The notes: generated from the letters alone by a model not told the origin. A DNA stretch of 20,772 nucleotides from Hemicentrotus pulcherrimus (GCA_003118195.1 BEXV01000126.1:73481-94252); one strand, 5' to 3'. Positions 8,381-18,282 are shown, counted from the stretch's first letter. Program-made: numbers and translations.

Positions 8381-8790
8381 ACACTGGTCTGCAATTTTCA
8401 TTCGCCACGTAAAATCTGACATTTTGAAAGACCTTGTTTGTTCTGCAAGCAGTTATTAAGGTACAGACCGCAACTCTCGTTTACAAGGTATCGCATGACA
8501 GCCAACGTTTCATTCAACTTCAAACCCGTTGATTTTGATCTCCACAAAAGTCACGTTCCTCCCCTTCTCCATTTCTTCGTGATATCGTTTTGTCTCCCTC
8601 ACTCATTCTCCAGTGGAAATTTCACGACCATTGTAATAATCTCTTTTGTAAGATGCATTATTCTGATGAAGCTGGAGACAAAGATGTGCAAACAGATGCT
8701 TTTATAAGGATTTTCAACGATCAGGAGGTTAATAACAATAGTCCCCCTTACACTTATTATTATAGTGAACCAGATGTTTACAAATAGGAC
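8381..8790. other. Mixed-composition stretch, possibly unique sequence
   Basis: The sequence here is less repetitive and richer in CpG than its neighbours (ttcgccacg, ctctcg, atcgcatg, caacg, ttcgtgatatcg). Overlapping plus-strand frames of 89 and 65 codons have no recognisable motifs. A 19-base match to the arms of the palindrome at 1161-1369 lies at about 8413-8431. No splice pair frames these frames convincingly. Confidence 0.35.
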
Positions 8791-9199
8791 AAGGCTAGGG
8801 AACGAGAGTTAGTAGAAATAATGATAATATTGAAGTTGAAACTTTGTCTCTTAATTGGAATTTTCTTTGAGGAACAATGAACTTTACAGAATCCTTGCAG
8901 GGTCCCTTGGCCTTTCGGAAGGAGATAGATTAAATTACTGAGAAAAAATGTTATTATACTGTTATGACGCTAGCAGTGAATCATTGAAATGAGGGAAATA
9001 TATAGCTGGAAGAAAAACTGATACATTGTATCTGGTTTGTAATATTCTTTGCTAGCCAGCCGGTTTCTGCCTGTTAAAATGTTGTGAATAACATAGAGTT
9101 TAGGAAAGGTTTTCTGATTCAGAAATGTTCTGAATTCGGTTTCTGTTTTTTATGCATTTCTTTCTCTATATGATAAGGTTACCCTGGGGAAAAGAAAAC
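8791..9199. other. Unannotated AT-rich stretch
   Basis: No gene or repeat was seen before the trinucleotide tract. Confidence 0.5.
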
Positions 9200-9491
9200 C
9201 TTCTTCTTCTTCTTCTTCTTCTTCTTCTTCTCCTTCTTCTTCTTCTTCTTCTTCTTCTCCTTTTTCTTGATCTTCTTCTCATCATCATCACCTTCGTCAT
9301 TATCATCATAATTATCATCATCACCATCACCATCACCTTCATCATTATCATTATTATTATTTTCATTATTATCATCATCATTATCATCGTATCTTTATCA
9401 TCATCACCACCATTATCTTCATCATCATCATCATCATCACCATCTTCAACATCATCAACATCATCATCATCATTATCATCACAATCATCAT
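9200..9491. repeat. Compound CTT and ATC trinucleotide microsatellite
   Basis: Nearly pure CTT repeats (9200-9258) are followed by imperfect ATC/ATT repeats (9281-9491). Its translations are poly-Leu then Ile/Ser on the plus strand and Arg then Met/Ile on the minus strand, so the 149- and 73-codon frames are repeat artefacts. Confidence 0.97.
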
Positions 9492-9840
9492 TTTTAATAT
9501 TACTATTATTACAAAGTTTAATTCAGAGACCAAAAAGTTGTATACATATGTATATAATCATGCATATCTGTTTTGTTTTTGACATTTCCTTTTTTTTTTG
9601 AAAAATCATTTATATTCTTGCTTAAATGAAGCTGTTGATCTTACATTTGTAATTTCCCTTTTTATTATTTGTTTCATTTGCAATTTCAGGATGTGGTTTT
9701 CTGCAAATTTTTAGACTATGTTGACAATTGACAGGTTTTAATTCAATGCTCAATTCACAATGATCTTAAAATGCATTTTTTTGTATTGAAGCTCCACTGC
9801 AAAAAGTGAAATTAGCTACACGTATTGTATTGAGACTAGT
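9492..9840. other. Unannotated AT-rich stretch with a weak acceptor-like site
   Basis: T-rich sequence leading to caatttcag (AG at 9688-9689) looks like a 3' splice site, but no good donor follows within a normal exon length. No coding frame is visible. Confidence 0.35.
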
Positions 9841-10565
9841 GAGTGTTTCACCCATCTACTCAACCTCCCTGCATCTTGTGTGTCTGCATCCGACAATGCC
9901 TACTACTTCAGCATAATTACAAGACTACTCATTCACCCATGTGCTACACGAATCACGTTATCCCCTCCGCTCACTCATTCAGCCGACCGTCTACCATCCC
10001 CATCTCCTCCACACCTGTCTCTTGGCTTGGTACATTACTACACACACATACACTCTCATGCATCGTCTTCCTCCACCTCACGACCATGCACATGCAGAGC
10101 TCGATCGGTCACTCGCTAGCCATCGCTCGTCTCAGTGCAAGCCGTCGTACATGATCTTGTCCGTTATTCTCACGGAGCATACCTCTCTATTCGTTGACTG
10201 CATTGAGGAAACATCGTCGGAGCAGTGATTCATACAACAACCACCGGGTGGAAATTATCAAGTGCCCCCTCGTCATTTTGTCCAGCCTACTCTTAATGCC
10301 TCTCCAGTAGACCAGGGGGAAACACCTAGTCATATTCCATTAAAGCTAATCTTTCGTTACCGTGTCACAGCCGACAGATCCTCGCTGATTGCTCCCGAGA
10401 TATCATTACACGCATCGACGCATGTTTTCACCGACATCTTCAAACTCTGGAAAGAGGTATCTCTTCCTCGATAGATTCTCCCACTTGCGGATTTAATCAG
10501 GTACGGATTAGGACGGCACGGTTGCCATCTTACTCAACCTCCGTCGTGTTTCCTCTTACAGGTGA
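9841..10565. other. CpG-rich block, possible exon/promoter region or old element
   Basis: CpG dinucleotides are frequent across about 720 bases (about 40 counted by eye) against AT-rich, CpG-poor flanks. It has no low-complexity character. Three plus-strand frames overlap in the first half (9843-10154, 9880-10119, 9941-10228) and a 70-codon frame lies at 10262-10474. None has a recognisable motif, and several open frames in one GC-richer block are expected by chance. It ends in ccgtcgtgtttcctcttacag (AG at 10560-10561), a good 3' splice site. The word actcaacctcc occurs near both edges (about 9858 and 10533). It could be a 5'-exon region, a CpG-rich regulatory region or an unrecognised element. 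Confidence 0.35.
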
Positions 10566-10689
10566 TATAGTATGTACGTGATCAACGAAACAAGCATTCC
10601 TTTTCAAAATTTCCATGTGAAGTATTCAGAGATTTGTGTAAGGAGATCTTTTGCTGAATGTTGGATATATTTTTGTGGATATTATAATG

Positions 10690-11830
10690 CCTGTTTAACA
10701 TTTGGAAAGTGGAAATCAACATAGCAGTGGATGTTGGTAATATTGTTACTTGTTGAATCTGAAAATTTGATACCACTCTTGTCAATATAATATGATATTC
10801 CTCTTGTGTATCTAAAAAGTGGAGATTCATGTTCTATTATCTTTTCTTGGCATCAGTATTTATTGCAGCTTTGAAACAAAAAGTGAAGAGAAATATTTTA
10901 ATGGATATTCTTCATACCCTACCACTATCTCATCCCTGAAATGTGGAGCTCGATATTGCTGTCTCTCTTGTGTTAATGAAGTCAAAAATTCTGCTGTTTG
11001 TCTTATTGAAATGGACAATGGTGTTGTTTGTTTTCTCCTGCACAAATATGCCTCTCTTTTCTATTCTTTTCTTCAATAATTGACAGTTTCCAAGTGAAGA
11101 CAGATATTCTTCCATGTTTTTATCCCTGTTTTAGACTTCAGAATTGGAGAGATATATCACATTTGCTCTGAGTGAAATCAAGAATTCTGTTTGTATTATA
11201 GAAGTGGACATTGATATTGTTGTGGATTTTGTTTACGCCATCTGATGCTGCTCTTTTGTCTAGAAACAAGAGATTACTATTGCATTATCGATAGTTTGTT
11301 GACGTCACTCTAGCTGTTTGTGAATCCGAAAGTGGGATTTATAACAAAAGCATATAAATAACCGTACTTGACCTGAAAGTGGAGCCTGTTTTGAATTCAA
11401 AATGGATGTTACCATTGAAAGAAGCATTCACATAGACATAATTGGCTACTTTTAATCTTTTTGCACTCATGATTATTCTCAAGTAGAGAATATATGCTAT
11501 TGACATCAATCAGCATTTAACCAGCTACTTTCGATCTAAAAATTGGAGCTTGTGTTAAATAAAAAAATAGGACATTAACATGAGCTACAGTAGTCACATC
11601 GACATGTGATATTTTTTTTAATCTGAAAATTAATCTGATTTTTTTTGTTGAAATCCACACTGGGGATTACTTGTAAAGCTATTCTTATTTAATACAGGTG
11701 TACATTTAGCCATTAAATCTGAAAATGGAACTTGTTTTGAATATAAAAGCGGAGACTGATATACATGTAGTTACTCTGACATTAAAAACTGTTGGCATAC
11801 AGTAAAATCTGAATTATAATGTCAAAATGA
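10690..11830. repeat. Diffuse degenerate repeat with aaagtggag(c)ttg core
   Basis: A short motif close to ctgaaagtggagcttgtttt recurs irregularly: about 10703, 10813, 10874, 10938, 11091, 11140, 11331, 11375, 11536 and 11721. At 11375 and 11721 it is followed by ttttgaat(t/a) and then a second half like aaaatggatg or aaaagcggag. Spacing varies from about 40 to 185 bases. It reads like a very old tandem repeat now broken by indels. Two overlapping short frames at 10819-11115 show no protein features. Confidence 0.45.
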
Positions 11831-12129
11831 TATGAGAATGATGTTCAATTATAGAGCCTTGTTGATATGTATTTATACTCTTGGAGATTGTGGTTTCTGC
11901 AACATGAGAATGAATCCATTCCCAGTCTATGGTACCTGCTTTTATCTTATTTACCCTTACAAGACTGACGAGTCGGACTGACTATACAGACCAAACAAAA
12001 CATTACATCATTGTCAATGACCAAGAATTTGTTGGTTTAGAGTGTAGGTTTCGAGGTGTGATTGATGTTTTGCTCTGTGCATTGTTGAACATAGAAATGT
12101 GTAGCTGAAAATTAAGGCTGTGATACCTC
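11831..12129. other. Unannotated stretch
   Basis: No gene or clear repeat. It contains ctgacga at 11965-11971, examined and rejected as a hammerhead ribozyme. Confidence 0.45.
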
Positions 12130-12895
12130 TATGCAATCAAAGCCTACTAGATCAAGCGACTTGCTCTCTCGTCTCTCTAGTCTCGTGCTACTGCTCCTAT
12201 GTCATAACAGGCATCCGTTCTGTATTGCGTGTTCATTAGGCAAGTGCTAGAGTATCCAATGTTGTTTGTGAATGGAAAAGGGATAGCCAGTATTGTAGGA
12301 TCGCCATTTGATAGGAGTATGTCAAAACCGAGCTTTATTTTCTCGCCGCCGTATGTGCTGCTCCTGTGAAATAACAGGCACCCTTTCTGTGTTGCAATAG
12401 GCAAGTCAAGTGGAGTGTCAATTTTGTTTATGTGTGGAAAATGTACACTAGTTTTGTTTTTGCTTCCATTTGATGCAAGTGTGTAAGCGTCAACCTTGCC
12501 ATTCTCGTCAGATGCTGTTGCTCCTATGATACAAGAGGCATCCTTTCTGCATGGCACAATGTTCATTTGGCAAGTGGGCAGAGTACCATCGATGTATGTG
12601 GGTGGGAAAACGCTTGTCAGTATTGTAGTATCTCCATTTGAGAAGAGTAATGAAGAAAGATCTTGCTCTCTTATCTCTTGCCGCTGCTCCTGTGATATAA
12701 CATGCATCCTTTCTGCATTGCCTCTTCATTAGGCAAGTAGGAGGAGTATCAATATTGTTTGTGGGCGGGAAAATGTTTGCCTGGTTTGTAGTACCTCGAT
12801 TTGATGAGTAGAGAGTATGTGAAGAAAGATCTTGCTCTTCTCGTTTTTTGTCTCTGCTCCTATCAAATATCAGTCATTCTTTCTCTGATTTTAGG
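12130..12895. repeat. Diverged tandem repeat, about 165 bp x 5
   Basis: Five copies are anchored by gctcct(a/g)t(g/c) at 12193, 12360, 12520, 12686 and 12856, giving unit lengths of 167, 160, 166 and 170. Each unit runs from an a(c/t)ttgctctc-type block through gctcct, acaggcatcctttctg and cattaggcaagt to a gtttgtgggcgggaaaatg-type block and a ccatttgatgag-type block. Copies differ by many substitutions and small indels. A 176-codon minus-strand frame (12177-12707) spans about three units, but equivalent segments are read in different frames in different units (for example CRKDASCIIGA versus ATQKGCLLFHR), so protein reading is not conserved. Confidence 0.85.
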
Positions 12896-12956
12896 TGTTT
12901 TTTTTATAATTCAAGTGCATGGCTGGATAGATTATTGAGATGCCTCATTCACAGTA

Positions 12957-13476
12957 GGCGTGTCTCGAGATTGCCAAATATCCAGCTATTTTGAACTATC
13001 CCGATAGCAAGCTATCCAGCTATTTGCCTCTTCACTAGACCGATAGGCTCATCACCAACTAGCTAGAAAAATAATCTTGAGATTGACGCATGCGCACTTC
13101 AGCGAACAACTGTACGACCAGCGTGCAGATTTGAGATTTTACCAGCGCTTTGAAACTAAACAAGTACCGGCTGCGCTGTGCTAGCTGAGCGGTATGTATA
13201 GATCGCATGTGCGTGCGCTAGTACAACTAGTAAACACCGAAAACCGGAAATCGTTGTGCATGATGGGATCTGGATATTTGACTCAGTACTTCGGTCTAAT
13301 GAAGACAGTCGCAAACTATCCCTAAGTTGGGAAATAGTGGGATATTTTGCAAACTAGACTAAAATATCTTGGGATATATCATCGTTCTAATGAAGACGCA
13401 ATTAGCTAGATAGTTTGTGATCTGGATTGTTCAAATAGCTGGATATTTGGCAATCTCGAGATAGTGAAAATGGGCC
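12957..13476. mobile_element. Foldback (long-TIR) element B, about 520 bp
   Basis: The outer arms 12961-13045 and 13381-13462 are reverse complements at about 85% identity. Both read tctcgagattgccaaatatc at the outside and continue through ccagctatttgaac, gctatccagcta and tcttcattagaccgat. Internal half-modules such as gtcttcattagaccgaa and aatatcccactatttccc repeat the arm pattern. The flanks are TA on both sides (12955-12956 and 13477-13478), compatible with a TA target duplication. The core (about 13090-13270) is CpG-rich, includes gcatgcgcacttcagcgaac and has no open frame. It is related to element A (3443-3762). Structurally it resembles the foldback elements known in sea urchins (TU family), but identity with that family is not shown. 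Confidence 0.8.
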
Positions 13477-13478
13477 TA

Positions 13479-13730
13479 TTGGAGCCTATTTGGTCGGTGA
13501 CCTGTTATCTTGTTATTATTACGAATATGCAGATGTTGTAAGTGTGCACTTTCCCACTTGTGAGCATAGCATGTATCTCCTTATCTTTTTATGCATGCGA
13601 CTGGGAAATAAACATGCTGTGAACCTGTAACCTTAGAAAATTAATGACGCAGTGTACACTCATGTAGACCTATGCCAAAACATTACTTAAGGTGCATCCT
13701 TTTCCCCCGTCGAGATATCAATCTTTGCTC
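13479..13730. other. Unannotated stretch
   Basis: Plain sequence between foldback element B and the next pyrimidine tract. Nothing was recognised. Confidence 0.5.
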
Positions 13731-13912
13731 AATCTCTTTCCATCTCTCTCCGTCTCTCTATCCGTCTGTCTGTCTGTGTCTCCCTCTCTCCCATCCTATC
13801 TCCCCCTCGCTGTCCCTACCTCTCTATTTCTCTCTCTCCCCCTCTCTCTTTCTCTCTCCCCTCTCTCTTTCTCTCTCCCCTCTCTCTTTCTCTCTCTCCC
13901 CCTCTCTCTTGC
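13731..13912. repeat. CT-rich microsatellite with a 22-23-base higher-order unit
   Basis: Mixed ctct/ctgt repeats lead into a local tandem of ctctttctctctcccc-type units (13840-13910). Ser/Leu/Pro-rich frames over it are artefacts. Confidence 0.9.
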
Positions 13913-14130
13913 ATAGTCTGGAACTAAATGGACTAGGCTACTGTTAGGCTACTGTTGACTTCATTAGTTAATGGACATAGCTAGGTATTGTGTGGGTGTG
14001 AAAGTGTTTAAATCTGTTAAGCATGGAAATTAAATTCAGTAGCAAGATATTCTCCTGTCTTGGCTATCGTTGGTCAAACAAGGATACATGTATGCCACAT
14101 GATAAAGGGCAAGGGTGAGTGGATTAGACA
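13913..14130. other. Unannotated stretch
   Basis: It contains the small local repeat taggctactgttaggctact (about 13936-13955). Nothing else was recognised. Confidence 0.45.
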
Positions 14131-14136
14131 GAGAGG

Positions 14137-14190
<54 letters not shown>
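14131..14190. repeat. (GA)n microsatellite
   Basis: Twenty consecutive GA units (14141-14180) with slightly imperfect flanks make a long homopurine-homopyrimidine mirror tract. Confidence 0.97.
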
Positions 14191-14774
14191 TTAATTTTTT
14201 TCTGCTTTTTCATGGTCTGCCTTTGACTCACCAAATGTTTATTATTATCCACACAAAAAAAATAAGGAAAGGTTAATTGGACATTTGATTTGCAAAGCCA
14301 TAAAAATTCAACTATTTTCACCTTTATGCAAAAACTTGAATAATTAAGATTTTTCTAAACATATTACACTATATTAAAAATCTTTCGCGTTGCAAGGCAA
14401 AGCAAAATGCATACTACATTATGATCAATTTTGTGAAGCATTTTATTACTACAAAGAAGAGGTGCCATACCAAACAAATCTTGCATACTGGATTGGAAAA
14501 CGCTTGTGCATTAACTGAGGAAAACGGAGGGTCTCATGATGAAACTATCTTCGTTCTTTTTCATCTTCACCCCGCTTAATTGCCTATTCGATCTAGGTGT
14601 CACCCAGGGGAAATTTTCCTCTTGTCTGTGTAGGTTTTTTGGAGGAAGGGATCTAGCTTGGGTTCCAAAATTGGACCATTGTTTGGTGAAAGTTTGACGT
14701 CTCGGGATTCGAGACGGATCAGGTGATGTTTCTCTAAACTCGGGCTGTTTAAATGTCGGAGGTGATCCTCGTTG
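14191..14774. other. Unannotated stretch
   Basis: No gene seen. The segment 14520-14760 is less AT-rich and has open minus-strand frames (142 and 103 codons) that extend from the purine tract to the right. No motif, start context or splice pair supports coding. Confidence 0.4.
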
Positions 14775-15108
14775 AGGGTTGGCAGACAGGTGAGAGAGGG
14801 AGGGATGGAGAGAAGGATGGAAGGATTTGTGGAGAGTAGAATGAGAAGACAAAGATGGATAGGACGAGAGACAGACATATGAACAGAGATAGATGAATGG
14901 TTGGAGAGCAAAAGAGAGAAGTGGAGAGTGGTGAACCATGTTTAGTGAGGATATTGACAGGCAGGTTAGGGAGGGATGGAGGGAGGGATGGAAGGATTAG
15001 TAGAGAGGAGAATGAGAAGAAAGACATGGATATACAGAAACAGAGAGAGAGAGAGAGAGAGTAAGAGAGTGGAGGGGAGCTAGGCTCCTTGTCACAGAAA
15101 AAGACTAA
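14775..15108. repeat. Purine-rich tandem duplication, about 171 bp x 2
   Basis: The block with ggcagacagg, gagggagggatggag, ggatggaaggattt and gtagaatgagaaga (from about 14775) recurs with ggcaggttag, ggatggaaggatta and ggagaatgagaaga (from about 14950). The aaggatt anchors are at 14821 and 14992, an offset of 171. Both copies are purine-rich; the second ends in (ga)n. Ser/Leu-rich minus-strand frames here are artefacts. Confidence 0.75.
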
Positions 15109-15234
15109 CATATTTTTAGATGGGCCTTCTTATACAGGTTCCTTGAGATAGATTGTAATGAGAAACAGTTCAAGGTAAATTAAAGATATGCTCATTATAG
15201 GGAGACGGTCCTTAGCTTTGACTGTTGTTGGGGG

Positions 15235-15400
15235 TTTAGAGCAATGGGAAAAGAAAGAGAGATAGGAGGAGAATGATATCAATAAATTATATGAAAAGAG
15301 AAAGAAAAAGTAAAGGAGAGAGAAAGGGAGCATATGGAAGAGGAATGAGTATACAGAAAGACAGGTAACAAAGTATGAGTTTATGGAGAGTGAAAGAAGA
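15235..15400. repeat. Purine-rich decayed tract
   Basis: Repeated gaaagaga, ggagag and aaagag words give strong purine bias. It is probably an older part of the same satellite-rich region. Confidence 0.6.
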
Positions 15401-15927
15401 TACTCACGAAAGATGCCATTTTTGGTCGTATTTACACAAATCTCTGACATCAGCGAGACGGACAATCCCTCCTCCTGGATATCATACAGTTTAAAATGTC
15501 AGCAATGGCACATCCTGAAGCAAGCGATTCATCATCTACTCCTATCGGACCAAATCTGTTCCGTCAGTCATAGCAGAGAGATTTAAGGGTATTTATATAT
15601 TTAGCTCCTATGATACTACCCCCCCTCTTCAGACTCCCGGAATTCACTGTACCGCTTTACAAGAATTATACAGCAATATATATGATACGTACTTATCTTT
15701 TTCTAGTCTGAAAGTAAACAGAAACGTGCAATGAAACGTCATACATATATAGCGAAATGCATGTTTGAACATCATTTGGAACAAAACAACTTGACCAAGA
15801 AACAGGGTCCTGTTTCAGTCTGGACATTGAATGGTCAGAACTAGTATAGGTAGGTGGACTTATCTTGAATGCAATTCATGATGATTGGCTTGATTTCATG
15901 TCACCTGATCTCTTCAGACAAGTTTCT
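15401..15927. other. Unannotated stretch
   Basis: No gene or clear repeat was found. A 67-codon plus-strand frame begins at 15383 and shows no recognisable domain. Confidence 0.45.
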
Positions 15928-16255
15928 TTATACAACATTTGTTTAGGATGCTGTCATTTCGTCTGTATACCGTTCTTTTGGTACCCAATAATTCTTCAAA
16001 GAACATTTCTTATTAGGATGTTGTTGTCTAGTACGAACGCTCCCATTGCCATCCAATAATTCCTTATACTACGTTTCTTCATATGAGTTTTATGTAGATT
16101 TTATTTAGTATGAACGCTCCCATTGCCATCCAATAATTCCTTATACTACGTTTCTTCATATGAGTTTTATGTAGATTTTATTTAGTATGAACGCTCCCAT
16201 TGCCATCCAATAATTCCTTATACTACATTTCTTGATGTGAGTTTTATATAGATTT
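15928..16255. repeat. 77-bp tandem array: two identical units with decayed flanks
   Basis: The units starting gaacgctcccattgccatcc at 16035-16111 and 16112-16188 are identical. A third, partial unit (16189-16255) differs at a few positions (actacattt, cttgatgtg, tatataga). Upstream, 15928-16034 holds at least one strongly decayed unit (ataccgttcttttggtaccc, then aataattcttcaaagaacat). The gradient from identical centre to decayed edges is typical of repeated local expansion. Confidence 0.95.
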
Positions 16256-16564
16256 CCCCTAATCTCAACAGGCTATATAATAGGATTTGACTGGATCATT
16301 TCTCCTTCCTTCCTAAATTTCAAATGACCCACTTGTTCGTCGATCCTGTACCTTGATGTTTTCTTGATATCATCGCCTCCGTATGAGGGGAAACCTGCTC
16401 TGGATTAGAGAAAGGAAATAGCTGTCACCTGTCGCACTCTGTTGTGACCCATTTTTGTATGCGTTCATGGATTGTAGGGGGGCCTCAATGCACCCTCGAT
16501 AAGAATGTGTATTTTGAATTTCATGGATCATCTCTGCTCTTTTCTGAGATGTAAACACTGGAGA
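16256..16564. other. Unannotated stretch
   Basis: Nothing was recognised between the 77-bp array and the 38-bp degenerate array. A 73-codon minus-strand frame (16370-16591) has no recognisable features. Confidence 0.45.
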
Positions 16565-16950
16565 AGAAAAGATTGCATGAATATATTGCATTTTCCATCT
16601 TGCAGAAGTTGCAGATGTGGCACGCCTATGTTTATGCAGAAGTTGCCTGAAATGCGTAACTTCTTCTTTGTTTTGGTAGCTGTTGCCTGAAAGGATTCAC
16701 ATCTTCTTTGCTTTTGAAAGAGTTGACAGACTTGTTTTACCTTCTTTTTATTTGTAAAACTGCATGAAACAATGACACCTTTGTTATTAAAGGAGTTTGT
16801 GCGCACCTCTTATTCATCAAAGAAGTTTCCTGAAAGATTTCCTACCTATATCGTTGAGAAATAAGTTGCATGAAATATTCACTCTCTTCTTTGTAATTGT
16901 AATCAGTTTCCTGAAATATTTCACACTTTTGCTCTTTAATAATTTCCCAG
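16565..16950. repeat. Degenerate tandem repeat, about 38 bp x 11
   Basis: A unit close to agttgcctgaaa(g/t)atttc, followed by acatcttctttg and ttttgaaag, recurs with starts at about 16572, 16607, 16641, 16681, 16721, 16757, 16794, 16824, 16864, 16905 and 16942. The spacing is 30-41 bases. Each copy is diverged, yet the order of subwords is kept. Overlapping open frames are incidental. Confidence 0.8.
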
Positions 16951-17429
16951 AAAGTCGGGTATTTACAGTCTGAAAACATGGTTGTCTTTTTACATAAGTC
17001 TTGATAACTGTTTATCTTAGCTGAAATAAGAATGCGTCATCTGTTTAGAGCAACTTTTTTTAAAAAGCTATTAAAGATTAGAAAGAGTGAGTTCCTTTCT
17101 AGCTCCAAACAGACGAAGTACAGTCTTTTATTTTCTGCTATGCTTACATGTAGGTTTAGTTACTTCAGAACTGTCGATCTAAAATCAGTACATTTTTTTA
17201 CAAACTTTCAACAGAAATTAAAGGTTATCCACCCCAACAAGCCTTAACAATCCACCACAGCGCCAAGGTACTACTCCAGTTCCAAACCCATTAGAAACCA
17301 CATTAAACACAATTTGCGCTTAATAGAGCACGATTCCATAAAATGTGCATTTTGTAGTAAGGGTATTGCCCCTGCGAATACAAACCATTCCTCGCCGATG
17401 AGGAATATTTCATTCACATACAGCATAAC
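16951..17429. other. Unannotated stretch
   Basis: Mixed AT-rich sequence. A 71-codon plus-strand frame (17032-17247) has no recognisable domain. From about 17250 the sequence becomes less repetitive. Confidence 0.45.
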
Positions 17430-17600
17430 GTCATGAATGTTGATTAGAAGTCAGTCGGGCTCCGGAGTCGGGTAATTGGCCTAATTTGCAGGATTATGCT
17501 GGATCTGACAAGGTCTGATGTTAATTTGTCTGTGTTTGTGTGTACCGGTTGTGCTATAGGCCGACATGTACCGGTAGCCATTTCAGGTATAGTGTGGTTT
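17430..17600. promoter_or_regulatory. Unique, motif-bearing segment; weak cis-regulatory candidate
   Basis: This stretch is non-repetitive and of balanced composition. It holds several homeodomain-type TAAT cores (gggtaattgg, gttaatttg) and a GGATTA word (Otx/Bicoid-type core) within about 60 bases, and accggt appears twice (17544-17549 and 17571-17576). Such words are short and common, so this is only a candidate. Confidence 0.15.
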
Positions 17601-17754
17601 GGTCGATGGGGAGGAATGTTTCTTTTTATCACTCTTGAAACATTTAAAGTGATTTTCTGTGAAAACTATGGTTAAAAATATGCTGTAGCTGCAAGCGCAT
17701 GTTGTTATGATCCTGGACAAATTTATAACATGTGTGTATCCTGATTATATCAGT

Positions 17755-17830
17755 AATTTGATTTAATTCAATTCAAATATATTTGCCATTCACAAAAATA
17801 AACATACATTTGGCATAAACATCCCTTTCA
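17755..17830 (-). mobile_element. Possible 3' tail of a non-LTR retroelement
   Basis: On the minus strand, aatggcaaatatatttgaat continues into tgaattaaatcaaatt. A sequence ending in ttgaattgaat-type words after caaatata resembles 3' tails of CR1/L2-like elements in marine invertebrates, by recollection. No reverse transcriptase coding sequence is present next to it, so at most this is a severely truncated copy. Confidence 0.2.
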
Positions 17831-18282
17831 GGGTGTTTTTGTACATGAATATATAAAAAGCAGTATGTGACTACAAGTGTTAATTTTGTTAGTGTTCTTA
17901 TAAGTTAGTAATTTCATTACAATCAATGGAAAAATCAAATTGGAAGTTAATCAAGGGGGTCACACTTGGAATATATTTCATTAATTAATATAAAACTGAG
18001 TTGATTTTACGTGACTTGATTTGAATTGAATGGAAGTATTGAATATAATGTATTTTTAAGTTTCAGTTTTTTTTTTGATTACTCCCTGTTATCATTTTTT
18101 TTTGCAGGGAACTCATCATATCTATAAAAACAGAATAGCGTAAACCCCAACTCATTTGTCTATTAATACATGTTTGAACTGAAACTGAAAGCTGCGAGAC
18201 TGCCTTTTAAATGAAAAAAAGAGGCTAGAACTAGACAACCGTATTATTGTTAATATTTTCATATTTTTTTCTTCTTTTACAG
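17831..18282. other. Unannotated AT-rich stretch
   Basis: It contains tttttttttgcag (AG at 18106-18107), another acceptor-like site without a convincing donor after it. Nothing else was recognised. Confidence 0.45.

Noticed and set aside
7715..8422. 235- and 194-codon minus-strand Leu/Ser/Phe-rich frames
   Set aside because: They follow the purine-rich satellite tract (pyrimidine-rich on the minus strand) and show no domain, only low-complexity composition.
9152..9601. A 149-codon frame with poly-Leu and Ile/Ser runs that could look like membrane segments
   Set aside because: It is the translation of the CTT and ATC trinucleotide repeats.
9843..10228. Three overlapping plus-strand frames (103, 79 and 95 codons) as a gene
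   Set aside because: All three frames are open together in a GC-richer block, none has motifs, and no consistent start or splice support exists.
11955..12000. Hammerhead ribozyme, because of ctgacga at 11965-11971 with a gtc/gac pairing
   Set aside because: The required GAAA after stem II is absent (tgac is found instead), and no cleavage-site stems are visible.
12177..12707. A 176-codon minus-strand frame with apparent internal repeats (SNGDTTIL, SNGSKNKT, SNGDPTIL)
   Set aside because: The repeat is at the DNA level with unit lengths of 160-170 bp that are mostly not multiples of three, and matching segments fall in different frames in different units.
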